Origin: Fratercula arctica
Lineage: Eukaryota > Chordata > Aves > Charadriiformes > Alcidae
DNA length: 64,000 nt
Reading direction: 5' to 3'
Assembly: GCA_947846985.1 (NCBI GenBank)
Contig: CANTUZ010000002.1
Location: 157,041,889-157,105,888 of the forward strand
The stretch's first letter is position 1, and each line of letters opens with the position of its first letter. Shown here piece by piece: positions 14,301 to 28,000 of the stretch. Under the pieces are notes generated by a model. The model was not told the DNA's origin. It saw only the letters and a program-made list of their open reading frames with translations, and did not search any database. The translations under genes were made by a program, and so were the position numbers.

Positions 14301-15073
14301 CCCCAAGCAATCAACACAAAGTGCAGAGATCTAATCTCAACCCTGAGGCCTTGGTACACTGCCATAAGACACAGCTTGCGTATCCAAACTAGCTCCAGAC
14401 CCAGAAGTGCCAGGTCTGTGCCATCAACTATCTCTTTCTGTATTAATGAACATCTGAGAACATCCTAACTGCCGTATCTAAACACAACCTAAATGCAGCA
14501 ATTTATGCCAATATGCCGACTTACTCATGGTTAGTGTCAGGATTCTGAACTTGGCAAAGGCACCTAAATCACTTTCTCACTTACGAAATATTTGTCCTTC
14601 TAAGCCACAATGATCCCTTCTCTGAAAGATGTTATTGGAAGTGCCAGCTCCAGGCAGAGCTGCGGGGAGGAAGCAGGGTGTTAGCAGTTGGCAGGAGAGG
14701 TGCCTGCCTGTCTCGTTTGTTGTGAACCTTGTGACATGGTGTTATATGAACAGTCCCTTTTTACAGTGTGTTACAGGATGGTTTGGATTTTACCGTGAGA
14801 AAGAAGTTAGTCTATGTCCCGTAGGAATTGACTGGTCAGGTTTCTCGTTACAAAAATAAGAGGTCTACTCTGAAAGATCCCTTCATCTAGATGTTTGAAT
14901 AGATTACAGCGTAATGAATGGAAACAAAGAGCTGTGCATGCTACAGTGATACAGAAACTTAATAGGTGGGTGGAGGACAAAATAGCAGTAACAAAAAGAG
15001 AGATGAACTTTCTCAGCACTTTTTTACCATTGCAGAGTGATTTCCTATCTTATTCAAATACCCACAAGCTGTG
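11309..15073. other. Unique non-coding DNA, no gene seen
   Basis: Contains a T-run at about 12,192-12,209 and several A/T-rich stretches (12,800-13,100). The interval 13,140-14,400 is richer in G+C with frames of up to 88 codons, but none looks like a known family and no convincing splice-bounded exon was found. Confidence 0.5.
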
Positions 15074-15175
15074 CATAGAAACATTTCTTTGCACTGACAC
15101 CTTGAGAGATCTATAACCTTCCTCCATAGAAACATTTCTTTGCACTGACACCTTGAGAGATCTATAACCTTCCTT
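15074..15175. repeat. 51-bp tandem duplication, two copies
   Basis: A 51-base unit starting CATAGAAACATTTC and ending TAACCTTCCT is present twice head to tail (15,074-15,124 and 15,125-15,175). The copies differ only at the last base, so the duplication is recent relative to its surroundings. No function is apparent. Confidence 0.95.
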
Positions 15176-18100
15176 TCACCAGCTTGAAAGTCTTGTCACA
15201 GCAATTTGAAAATTTAGTAGGGAAAATGCCTCAAACACAGCACCTCTTCCAGCTGGTTTCCTGCTGCAATGAACTCCAGACCGTAACATTCCTGCGTGTA
15301 ACAAGTCTTACAGCACTGCCTTTGGAATCTTGTTTGCCTGGGCTCTTTCATTGTTTGGTTACAGAGCAGCCTCATATTTCAGATATGGTTGTAATCTGAA
15401 AGGACATATTTTAAAATGACATAACAAATCCCCTGTGACTTAATGATGGTAGATTGGATTCAGTGCATTTATAAATGAAATGGATAATTCTATATTTGGA
15501 CGTTTGAAAATTCAGCCTGGCATATGAAAGCCAAACTACACTTTGTCATCTTCACATGAAGAGGGTTGGAACAATCTGATCTCTGTGTCCGTGGTTTGTA
15601 CAGGAAGATACGACGGGTTTCACCTGCAGTAACAGAGACTGTAGTAGGTCACTGCAAAACACTTCTGAAGAAAAGGAGGTAAGCACTTACAAAAACTATC
15701 TTAAGAGGGAGTCTCCATCACTGTAGGGTTTTATGAATAGGGTAATCAAACATCTGGCAGGAAAAATGGAGGTGTGGGTCATGGTGTAGCACGTCAGCGA
15801 AATGGGTTAAATGATCTCTTGCATGGTGTCCCATCTGGCCCCATTCTCTGTGATATGGGTTATTAATAATAAAGACTCTCCAGCTGTAATAAAGATCCTT
15901 CCATAACAAAAACCTATAATAAAGCCAGAACCATACCCAGGGTTACTGCTGTGTCTTCAGGCAGTATCATCAGTTTCACCCTTTTCTCTTTGGTGTTCTG
16001 AGTACCAAGTGGCCACTTCTTTTCTTCAATTAGCAATGTGTTTCCTGGTACCTCTCCACCTCATTCCATGTAATTTTCTTCCTCAAAAATGTTTATTGCC
16101 CACTTGTGATCTGATTTTTGTTATACAGCTTGGAGCATAAAGCAGCCTCTACTTTGTGTTTCACCCCTGGTCCATACTCCAATCCTTACACTAAGAAGAA
16201 GCAAAACCTTTCCAACAGAGTGATGTTGTTGTAATAGAAACCAAAAAAGTGGAACAATAAAAGTTTTATGGGAATGTGTCCAGTAACACAGCACCTATGC
16301 AGTAGTGCACAGCAAATCCTGTGAGAAAAACACGGAACAGCATGCTAGGTGATTGACAGATGTACCCTGTATTCTCATGGGTTATGCCTTATATGCCCTA
16401 GGGTATGATAGGGCACAGGAATAATGCTGGTAGGGTCATAGATGTCCTCTTCAACCACTGACCTCCAGAATCCAACCCAAATGCACACCAGGTTAGAAGG
16501 GAACCTGCCCTTCGGCTGCATCTTTGCACTTCAGTTTACACATTCCTCCTTGGGCTGTACTGGCTGAAGCCTCTGGCCTGAAGCCCACGCTCCTCTCTTT
16601 GTGCTCCTTAAATTTTGCTTTTTCTCCCTTTGATTATTTTTCCCACAGAGCAGAAGATTACTCATAAGAATTTCAATTTCGTGTAACTTAGTCACAGTCA
16701 AAACACAATGGGGGACAACGTCAGGGTAACCACTGAGGGTTTGGTACCCAACTCCCATGGGAAGTCAGTAGGAGCAGGAATGTTACTATGCTTTGTAACT
16801 ATACTTTCAAACTTTGAGAATCTTTTTCTTCTGTTTTGGCCCTCATAACTGTGTTCAAATTCATTAAGTGCACAGTGAAGTTCAAAGGAAGAACTTTGTC
16901 TTTCTTGGAACCTGAAGACCATCAGGACAGTGTCTAATTATCATTGCACAGCAATAAGAATTGGCAGGTTATGTTCCAAACTCTTTAAATATCCAGCCAT
17001 AATATTTGACCTGATGACTGTCCATGCAATGGATTTGACAGTCTAGGCTAACCTATATGAAAAGAGAGATTGTCACATCTTTTAAATTTGCCATTTTTTT
17101 AATTTAATTGACTGACCCTGTTCTCATATTACAGGATACATTACAAACCTGTCTCCCAGGAGAATCTGCAGCTTTTGCTCACATTCCAGTCCCAGGTTCT
17201 TAGACTTTACCAAGAATGAAAATATCGGTGTTGTTTCTTCACAGTGAACCTGACATTACTTTTCTTGAGACATGCAACACGTTAAATGGATTACTTTTAA
17301 TTTAATTTTCTCTCCTACTGAAATCAGTGTGAGATTTTTTGTCATCATTGCTGATAGTGCAATCAGACACCAATAGTACAAAGCAATGTATAGAAAGAAT
17401 TTGTGCAGACAGTAAATTGCTGTCAATTTTTATGGCCTGTGCAGAAATTAAACTGACACTCCTTACTGAAGTGTTGGTCATGAGTCAGGATTTTCCAGTG
17501 CATTGGCCCAAAATGTTCTAATAGAGGGAAAATAATTAAACTCCAAAACAGTTTATTGCCTAGTGCTATGAAATATGACCCTAATACAGCAAACAAGAAC
17601 CTGGCTATAAAGAAGTGTGAATTTCATACTTAAAAAAAAAAAAAAAGCAAGAAAAATAGAGTTAATGTGATATTGTGGTGTCACTAGCCAAAGAACTTTG
17701 TTATATTAGTTATATTGGCCACTCTCAGTGATACAGATGTATATGCTCAGATAATTTCTTGGCACCCTCTGTGTTGTGCAAAATATTTGGCTGGTGACAA
17801 TTAATCCACTCCAAGAAATGATGTCAGGAAATAAGTAATGTCTAGCAAGATGGAAGGCATTTTTGAGCAGAGTTTTTTATAACCCCACTGCCAGGAATGG
17901 GCACTTTTGGTTCCTCCCCTCTGCCCTACATTGAAGGATTTATGTTATTTATTTTGTTAAACTAAAAGTTCAAGACCATTAAGGAACCGCAGTTCATCTT
18001 TAAGATGAATTGCAAACCAACTGTGCAGTATTTCACATTAATGATCCGGTGCATACTGAACAGCATGCAGAGAAGCAGGATGCCAGCTCTCTCTTTGCTA

Positions 18101-20305
18101 AACACAGCAAAATAGTGCAATCTAGAAACCAATTAGCATTGTTAGAGAAGTACAATGATTTCAGTTGTCTAAACTGTAAGCTATGAATAACTTTAATCAA
18201 GAAATGTAAACCTTTCTAGGCTGCAACGGAGTTGCACACAAATCACACCTTGAAGGCTCACCAGTCAGAGTTCAAAGTTACTGGTCCTCTGTAAACGGCT
18301 ACCCAATGAACTAGTGAATATTTAAAACTTCCATTATTTGAATTTTGCACAAGAGCACATCTATCACTAGGTAGTTTCATTTTCCAGGAAAGGATAGCTG
18401 CTATCCTAGGAATTATTTCAGCCTTTAATGAATTTCCTATTTGAGTTATTAATGTGCATCCAATGTGGGTTACAACATCATGTGTAACAGCTGAAATCTG
18501 GCTTTTCAATGATCAGTGGTTAACAAATAGCTTTTAAACTAATTAATGAGAGCTAAGAAAAGGATTGTTTCTTGCTCTGTATCTAGAAGGAGGTGGGATG
18601 AAGTAGGCTGCAGAGCAAATCTTCATGTCAGGGACACAACTTTAGCTGCTAAAGTAAAATGATACTGGCCCGAGACTGAAGAAATGCCTTTACAGTGTGA
18701 TCATATTGATATTGAGGTCAGACTTATGTTTTTATTCTGATTTGTTTTGGATTAAAAACAGCCAACAACCTACACAAAATGTTAAGATAAAGCAAAAGAA
18801 GTCTCTTACTCTTAAAAAAAAAAAAATGCAGACAAGGGAAGTTACGCTGTTTTTCTATATTTTTTCTTTTTGAATTGAACTATTATTTCCAACAGGAAAA
18901 GCATCTGTAAAGCATCGAGCAATACTTTGTCATGCACATGTGGTTAGAAGGTCATGTAACAATGCTGAGTCTGTAGATTGCTCAAAAGAATGAATTTGAG
19001 GAGGTAACGCCTGTGGATTTGTCTGTCCGTAAAGCAATGGAAGGAGGGGAAAGCGGGTTTCCTGTTAGGTGCCCCATATCCTTGCATTTCTGTTTCTTGA
19101 AGTTCACTGGGAGCTGAGCTGCAATGGTCTGCCAAGAATAACAGCATGACTCTCAGACAACTGTTTCTTTTAAGGGCAGTAAAAGGCAAAGGAGTTATTC
19201 TTGGCTTCGCAACACAGTTGCTTGTTAGTACTTTTAGCATATAGCAGACCAGGCAGATAACCAGACATTTGCGTATTCTTCCCTATTATTAACATCAGAT
19301 TCTTTCAAATTCTTTTTGGCCCTCCAGTAGCAATTTTCTCCCAGAATACAGTGATGAAATCTCTGACTCTTTCAGATGCACAAGGTCATTTTTTAAGCAG
19401 GAGTTAACTGGGACTCAGCCAGAAACCAGCCTGCCCTCATGAGGAAGAGTTGCTTATGAAGTCTCTGATAGGTGGTGGTTTGCGCTACTGTTTAACCAGA
19501 TGATGCCCTTGGTGACGTAGGACTGAACTCCTGCAGCAAAGAGGTGTTTTGGAAGAGGTGAAAGGTGATGCTCAGATTCAGACACCAAAACCAGTCAAAG
19601 CAGTACATGCACTTCACGTGAGGAGCAGTTCACCATGTTCCTCAGCACTTTGACAGACCAGGACAATGCTGCGATGCTGATTAGATTTTCCTAAGACCTT
19701 TCCAGGCTTCTGTGGCCTGCCAAACTACGTCATTCTTCTTCAGCTCGGTGCAGTGTGAGTCTTCATCCAGGTCTCCCTGCCCACGTGCCCTGCTCACAAG
19801 CAGAATGCTCTGCAGGCAAAGTTTGTCCTTTGTACACATCGGCCCTTGGGCAGCTGACGGTGCTATTCCCTGTACAGGGAGGGTTTTAAAGGGAAAGTAG
19901 CAACTTAAAACATCTTTAATGAAAAATAAGAAAATGCTTTCTTCAGAGAAGACTGCAGAGGAATATAAAGCAGTTTGTGATTGCTACATTGTGTGGAAAA
20001 CATAACTAAAAACAAATAATTGTTTCTCTACAAGTTATGTAAATCCTCTAGTGCCTGCATTGATTGCTACTTTCATCACACTGCTTTAGCTTTAATAGGT
20101 TTGCTTCTCAGCGATTAAATCTCATAGCGCTTTCGTTTGACTCTGCTAAGGCGTTGGGAAGCACAATGGCTGTTCTGTAGCAGCTCTTGTGCATTCGTTA
20201 GCAGTGGCCCACACTCCTCCTTGCCCTGTTCCTGACTGCATCACCTACCCTGAGACCAATCTTCTTAACACCCCTTTTACCTGAAATGCCCAGCATCCAT
20301 TATGC
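15176..20305. other. Unique non-coding DNA, no gene seen
   Basis: Mostly AT-rich unique sequence with A-runs at about 17,632-17,645 and 18,814-18,826. The part at 17,980-18,560 has few homopolymers and several TTAAT/ATTAAT cores. It includes a 17-base interrupted palindrome, AGGATAGCTGCTATCCT, at 18,391-18,407, and could be a regulatory element. No exon recognised. Confidence 0.5.
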
Positions 20306-20328
20306 AAAAAAAAAAAAAAAAAAAAAAA
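20306..20328 (+). repeat. A23 homopolymer
   Basis: Twenty-three consecutive A. The upstream 100 bases do not resemble a known retrotransposon end and no target-site duplication was seen, so I treat it as a simple homopolymer. Confidence 0.9.
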
Positions 20329-21931
20329 TCTCCTAAAAAGGGATTTACAACCCTCTTTTGAACATGACTCTCCAACGGTAGGAAACATCTCAGCATCACC
20401 AGGCCAACTGAAGTGCCTGAATGCCTTATCCAAACCAGAGAGGTCTAATGTCTTTGAAGCCCCCACAAAGAGACATTTAGTGCACTTGCAGCACTGCAGG
20501 TACTCCAGGAAAGCGGTGCCACGTGCTGCTGAGCCGATGGTACTTATTATGTAGAAAATTTAATCTTTAGACTCTCTCTCTTCTGACACACACTTGCACA
20601 GCTTCCCCTCCTGTCCCCATGGGCTGCAGGAAGGGCAGATGCAAAAACCAGAGGGCATCTGAGCCTGTGCCAAAGCCAGAAGAGGAAACTTCTTCAGAGT
20701 CCAACCACGATTGCCTGCTTAACACCTAGGGAGCCATCACTCTCCACAAACCAAGCTGACTGTAAACTGCTCCTGACAGTTTTAATTTCTCCAAGGGATG
20801 TTTTTATTGGACAGTGTCTCCAAATCTCCTGTTGACTTTTATGAAGGGCATCACACTTCTGTCTTTTTGTCATGGAGTGGGAAGCTCAGAACATATAATG
20901 GAGGGACAAAACCATTGAGATAAAGTAAACATGGAGATCCTTTTGAGATAATTAGTTTCTTTAATTAATTAAAAAAAATGAAAAAAAGAAAGGACAAGGG
21001 CAAGCCCCACTAACGAGACATGAAGCAACCGAGCAGTAAACCAGTATAATCCCCTTTACGCTTCACTGTCTTCTCTGACTTCCTCGTCGTACACTGGGCA
21101 TGAAGCTGACACTGAAAGAACAGGTAGGGAAACAAGGAACATGGCACAAGGGTTGCTCTTCAGAGCAAATCAAGAGGGTGGTGTCATCTCCATGAAGGTT
21201 TGGTTGATTTAGAAGACATGCAGCAGCATGGAGCAGGTTTCAGTAACCAGCGTGAAGATGTACAGAGCTTATATAAAACACTACAGAACCTGAAAAACAT
21301 CTCCTTACTGCCACAGGGAAATAAAGATACCACCAAGGGAGCGTACTGCATTAAAAATTGACATAGACAAGTAGTTGAATTCTTCATAGGCTTCAATTAG
21401 CTATTTAAGAAATGACAATGATTATACTCCCTCTCTCCCGTCCTTGTGTCTGCTTCATCTCTGGGGTCACTTATTGTCCTCTTCAATGTGTTTTACTTAC
21501 TCAATCAGCCCTTTTTTCTTCTGGGGAGCCCAACAAAGGATGTTTTACATGGGAAAGGTGTTAACTCGGAGCAAAACATAATCATGATCTTTTGCTTTGG
21601 AAGGGAAGATTTTTCTTTCTGCAGGCAAATGTTCATTTATGTACCTGCCATGCACTCACAGAGCAGGAAGAGAACAACACGAGCAGTGGAACTCATTCCT
21701 TGTTAGTCATGTCTGTGCTCTTCATCCAGGCATGCCTGCCAACAGCACACTTCAAAAGGAGGGGCTGCATTTTGTGAATTCCTCTTTTTAGATCATGAGT
21801 AAGTTCTCTTAATTTGGGGTTTCACAGATGTTTACTCTGGAGACTAAACGTTCCAAAAATATGAAGTGCCAAGAAAATATTGGAGATCAAATTGAGACAA
21901 GTGAGTAGGACAAAGATGATTAGGGGACTGA
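20329..21931. other. Unique non-coding DNA, no gene seen
   Basis: No gene, RNA or transposon recognised. Overlapping frames of 60-86 codons at 21,446-21,791 occur in several phases on the same strand, which fits chance lack of stops rather than an exon. Confidence 0.55.
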
Positions 21932-22073
21932 GCCTCCATCTCTGGAGACACGCAAAACCCACCTGGACGCGTTCCAGTGCAACCTGCTCTGGGTGACCCT
22001 GCTCTGGCAGGGGGTTGGACCAGATGATCTCCAGAGGTCCCTTCCGACACCTACCATTCTGTGATTCTGTGTG
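21932..22073 (+). mobile_element. CR1 LINE 3' fragment, plus strand
   Basis: Shows the CR1 3' UTR order: CATCTCTGGAGACACGCAAA, ACCTGGACGCGTTCC, then GGGGGTTGGACCAGATGATC, the CCAGAGGTCCCTTCC block and a terminal ATTCTGTGATTCTGTG repeat. The match to the usual CR1 tail is close, so this copy is younger than the one at 11.2 kb. It is strongly 5'-truncated. About 30 bases upstream may also belong to it. Confidence 0.93.
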
Positions 22074-25000
22074 ACTTTGTGACTCAAGTTTAAGTTCTGC
22101 TTGACTTCCTGCAGCAGAACCAACACAGGTAATGGAGGAAAAATGCAAAATGCAGAGAAACATTCTTCATGCTGTGAACAAGGGAAAAAAAAAAACAGAA
22201 AAATTCCTACTTTCACATTTTCTGTTGAGGAACTGTGTTAGATGTCATTAACTAGTACAAGTAGCTGATGTGTTTAAGTGTACACGGAGCTATAACATCT
22301 GTGGGTTTTTAGACGCTCCAGTGAAAGATGAACTGGAAGGGACTGACGATAAGACAAGTAGGAACACAAAACTGGTTGTGATGCAAGTTGTTACACACTT
22401 ACTATCGACTTCTCTGTCAGATAAATCTGTTACAGAGCAGAGGCAACCACTATCCTGTCATACTACATATTTCTAACTGAACAAACCCCCTGCTAGTAAG
22501 ATAATACTGGCTGCTGCAATTCTGCAGTCATCTGAACATGGCAGAGAATTTGTGAATTTGAAGCTGCTCTTCATGACATCCACTTGATCCTGGATGTGAA
22601 GAAAATCTAGTCAACAGTCTGGACTCCATTACCTCTCTGCAGGTTTGGAATTTGCAAAATACTTCATCCATCCACAGACTGTGTGGTTGCCTTTTTACAA
22701 CAAATCTCTTCCTCCCTAAGGGAGTGGAAGTCCATAAAAACATTCAGTAAAAATATCAGTAAATTCTGTAGATACTCTATGAGGTAAGCATGGGTTGCTT
22801 TCTGGCCCTAGGAATACAGTTGACTGAAAAAACCTTTAAATCTCTTACCTAAAATCTACTGCATACTACTACATCGATCCGTGGTGGCGAGATTGTTGTA
22901 GGAGGCAAGAAGAAGCGACTACAACCCGCCTTGCCTTGACAGCTATAATCACAGATAAGACTTTCCAACCTGATTTTCATGATGTCTTGGGCTAAATCCT
23001 GCAATCCTCGCCTAGTTAACATTCAGCCTGACTTCTCACTGCAATCGGAGGAAGCTCTAGATAAGAAAATGCAAAGTCAGGCCAATTGCCTTTTAACCAT
23101 GTTTTCTTATTGAAATCAACTCCGCGCTTTACTTATGTGACAGATGGCGTTCGGCACTCGTGTCAGCACACAGCAGGAAAGACAGCTGGAAGTTTGCATG
23201 GCACATTCCTGTCTTCCTCGGTCCTTCTTGCATGGGGGACAGTTGCGTTTGCAATGCAACTGCCACGGAGTCCTGTACCAAAGGCAGGCGATACGGTCCT
23301 GGGTATAGGCTGCGGGATTTGACCTGTCAGTCCCCTTGCAGCTGGTTAAAAGGTTTGCGAATGCATCACCTGGATAAGAACTGGGCAGATGGCAATTTTC
23401 ACTATTTCAATTTGTGTTGTATTTCATTATCTCCTTAACTTTTTAATTTGACTGCTCTAATAAATTAATCAAATTTTATGAAGGTTGTTTTTCTGCCGGG
23501 TAGGCAAACCTCACTGATATCAAAATGTAATACAAAGGCAAATACTCAGGATCACCAAGACACCCTGTATCCATAGTGATTCATTTATAATACATTAAAG
23601 TTATAGTGCTTTAGGCTAGTTTAACTGTTCAAACACATTAGAAGGAGTGCTTCAGATAGTTCCATCTTGGGAACAGAGAAATATTTCAGAAAGTGATGTG
23701 TTCAGGGAGCTTAAAAAGCACAATATGTTGTCATGAACGGTTTTAATAGGTGATCTGAGATTTAGGCATCCTGGAGGCAAAGCTAATTTAGCCTTCCAAC
23801 CATTTTGTCATATTTACTGATCAAATTTCTTTAAAAAAAAAAAAAAATGAAGAAAAATTTGGGGGGGCACATTTCTTGCTAAAGCCAGTGTTTTTCATTT
23901 TCCTACATACAAACTAAATACCTGGTGGAGACAAGGAACAAATTTTTGCCTTTATGTTCTCTGAAAAAGGAAAGTCATTTTGTAGCAATTTTTTGGTGGC
24001 AGTATTTATTAACAGGCTAAAAACCCTGATGGACCCAGGCAAAGCTTAATAATGTCTGACAAGCCATTCACAGTAAAACTGGTTAATGTCGCCTTTGCTT
24101 AGCTCAGATGTTTTAACTTCACTTGCCCCTTAGTCCATTATGTCAAAGAGGTAACAATAAATGCTCAGGAAAGAAAAATTAGCTTTATTTCTATGTTCAA
24201 ATGGAAGAAAGCAATACAATAAGCAAAACCAGTCCACTTTCTATGTGCTGTATAAAGCAGAAAGATTCTTTTTCCAGCAAAACTCCATATTGAATAGACA
24301 ACCTAATCCCCCAGCATTTGCTCCAAGAAAACTGCCCACAGGGCTGGAGATCCCTAATGCACAGGAAAAGCCACGTACAATTATCTCTTCTAAATGATAC
24401 TGGAAAGCCTTTGCAGGTTCAATGAATCCCCCTATTTTTGTCAGGTAGAATTCCCTGCCAGATGCGTAAGAAAATTGCAATTAAAAACAGCCAAAAAGTG
24501 TCCCAAATTACTGGTCTTAACTGTGTTCTCTTCAAAGTTGTCAGGGGGAGAGGGGGATAGAAAAAACAGTGAAGGAGACACTATGAACTTTAGCTTCTAA
24601 TTTTTCTACCTCTTCTTGTGGGGAGAGCTTTCAAAGGAAGTTGCTCAGCTAAAAATTAGTCCATATTTTATGCCACGGTGTATTGTAAACAATGGAAATA
24701 CATTGTAAAATACCAAAATTATTGTAGTAAAAAGTACATTAGGCATCCTATGTTTACCAGCAGTAATTTCAGTATTAATAAAGGGCAAACATAAGTAATT
24801 ACTCTGATAATTAAGTAATTGTAGTTATCTGGGAAATCAAAATAACATTAAAGTCAGGTGCACACAAAAGAAGGCATCCTAAGACTACCCCACATTTAAA
24901 ACCTGTATTGAGTACTATTTGTCTTTGATTGCTATTTCCCTTTGCAGGAAAACATAATCTAAATAAACAGGCTGTGGTTTTCAGCCAGAGACACCATTAT

Positions 25001-28000
25001 CTTCAATTAAAACAGTATTTCGCCTAATTACAGGAAAAACATAAATAAAATTCCTGTCCAATCCTACATTGCTTTTTCCAGCAACACAGTACAAATACCG
25101 TGTTCTAACTGTGAAGCTTATTTCCTCCACATTTCAATGTGTGGTTATTTTCTCACATATCTTAGACCTGGAGCGGGGCTGAGCAGAGGTCTGAGGCTGT
25201 GGTGATGAGGTAAAATTCATGAGGAAGCAAAGGGCTTGTTCCATTTAAAGGCTTTTATAACCCCTTTTCTGTATCATTGTGGGAAGAGAGAAACTTAACT
25301 TTTGGGGCTTTGCCACATTTGTGACCTGTCCATTGGTAGAACTCTTTCCGAGCTCATCTTATTAACTGCTTTATGTGAATTAATAACCCATACACATTAG
25401 ATCTGGAATCTAGCTTTTGCCTTTGTAGCAGGAATTTCTCAGAATATCTTTTTTTTACCTAACCCACTTCTCTGAGGTATCCCTTCAGTTTTCTCAGGGG
25501 CTTATAGAAGGTGAAACTTTTTCAAATAGGTCAAATACCTTTATTCTCTCTATAACTATTTTTAAACTTGCTTCTTTACAATTTTATGTAAGTAGCCCTT
25601 GAAGATGAAACAACTTTTTGTCAGAGGCTTTCTTTTCTGAAGTTGTGTCTGTAACGAAGAAAAGTTACCAAATTGATATCCATGTTTACTCCTAAAGCAG
25701 TTACATGTGTAACTCTCTACAGCATTTCACAACTGTGCCGTATTTACATAAAGTTACTAAACATTCAGTTAAATAGCAGGAAATGAAGATATATAGCACT
25801 TCCAAGGGCACAGATCCAAAATGAAGGTTCTAATTCTTAAAGATCATTAAGTTTCCCATCTCTGTGAGGACACATAACTTGATGGAATTAGCTAATCTGA
25901 AAGAACCCTTCCTCATGACTCTCTGGGTGTAAAGGTCTAAACTCTTTAAAAAAATTATTTTTAACAAGACTCTTAAGTGTTTACACTGCTCCAAGAAATG
26001 AGCTGGGATCTCAGCTGCCACTTGGCTGCTTCCAGCACCCAGACTTATTTGGCCTGAACCAGCTGCACGTTGCAGCCTAGACTGCATTCCCGATAATAAA
26101 AAGGGACGAGGGAAAAGGAGGAATTTTGTTATTTGTTTTTATGGCTAGTGATAACATTCATTATGTAGAACTTCCTCTGCAGCATCCTGAGTTAGGTTTC
26201 CATAAATATTTTCATTTTCCTAGGTAGTGTTTTTCCAAAATATTTTTTTCCCCCAAAGGTAAGATCGTATCTATGATATCTTCTGTCTTTCCATGAAATT
26301 TATCTTGTTCTTTGATAAAACCAAGCAAAAACAACTTCAGGTTTGTTTGCCGCATGACCAAATATGTCAGGATTTGTGACCTGATATTCACTGTTTATTC
26401 GCAACATTGAAACTAACAGTTTCTCTTAAAGATTTTGTATAAACCACAAAACATAAGAAATGGTTATGTGCATTTTTCAAAACATGTAATGAAAAAAAAA
26501 GTAAAGAAAATTAAAACAGTTGGATTCTATAAAAACTGTTTTTTTGAGTCTTTCTTTAACACACTTTGCTGTAATAAATACTATTTTATGACCAAAAAAC
26601 CTGTTATCCTTCTAGTCATTTGGATTTTTCCTGTGAGATAGTTACCTGAAAGTTTCTGGAATATCTGAACAGTTAATGAAGCAAGCAACAAAACCTTTTA
26701 AGCATGCAAGTTACTTAATTTTCAAACATGACATATATATTTTTAATATTTTACACTGCGTAAAGGTTTCAGGAAGGCTTCAATGACCTAACAAGTAGAA
26801 CCAAATTATAAAAGGATAGTTGGTTTTGTGATGTGATTGAGTTTGGGATATGAATCAACTTGAAGAAGAAACCTTTTCATTGAAATTGTTTCACTGCAGA
26901 AGTGAAACAGCAAAAGGCTCAAGGGGTTTCATATCTTTATTTTGTTCTCAATGACACAAGCAGCAAGAAAGTGAGAATTTAATCTGAACATTGGTTTGAA
27001 GGAGCATAACCCAGTCTGATTGGCAGAAATAAAATATTTTGGAGATGTCTGGAGATGTGAATGCAAACAATTTACTAAGATCTGTTGTCTTTAAGGGATG
27101 AAATATAATTTGAGGGCAAGTCCATCTGTTCAGATTTCACGAGGTGAAAGTTCAATCCTATATCTGGAAATGAAATGAAGGCAGGATGTATATTGTTAGT
27201 GCAGATAATAAATTATTTGATCGTTATGGTGAGGACTCAGTTTGCAGCTGGTGAGCACCCCTAAGCATCGCTGCATGAACCTCTAACTTACTCGCAGGCT
27301 TGTTCTGCAAAGGGAAATGTCACATCAATGATGAGGGCCTGGGCTGTGGCATAACAAGAATTCAGAAAGTGTAGCTGAATTTATGACTGTGGGACCTGTG
27401 TTATTTAGAAGACGCAGCCACCTCGCTTGGCACCCGGACAGACTTTTCCCTGTATTACTCCATTGACTTAAACCCACACACGCATTTGATTCACCGGTTT
27501 TAATGAGGTTGGTTTTCCTCTGGAATATTCATTGCTGCAGTCATCATCTGAGGCCCAGGAATGTGCCCAGCGTTGGGAACAGTACAGGACGTGTTGGGAT
27601 CAGCCAGGATGACTCTGTGTTGGCTGCTCACTGAGTGTTCTCATGTCTCCTTGCTGTTGCGTTCAGCTTTGTCCCCTGTGAGTTGTGGCTTAAGTGGGAG
27701 TTTTTGGAGACATTGACATTGCTATGAATGATCACAGCTGTCACGGACAACGTGGGAGGGGAAACAAACCTAGTGTCAAAGAAGTGTGATCTCATGCTTT
27801 GCTCTTTTAGCTGGTGGTCTTTTAGCTCCCATGGGAGCTGGGAAAGGTAAAAGATGAAGGCCATGGGTTTGGGTAAATCAGAGCACTGTCAGATTAGTCA
27901 TCCTCTCAGATACCCAACTGGATCCTTCAAACTCTTTTCACCAGATTTTGTTTTCAGGAAAAATTATACAGTTCTGACTGCATGGGATTCAAAGCATTTT

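Noticed and set aside
20281..20328. A23 run as the tail of a processed pseudogene
   Set aside because: No coding-like sequence precedes it and no flanking duplication was seen.
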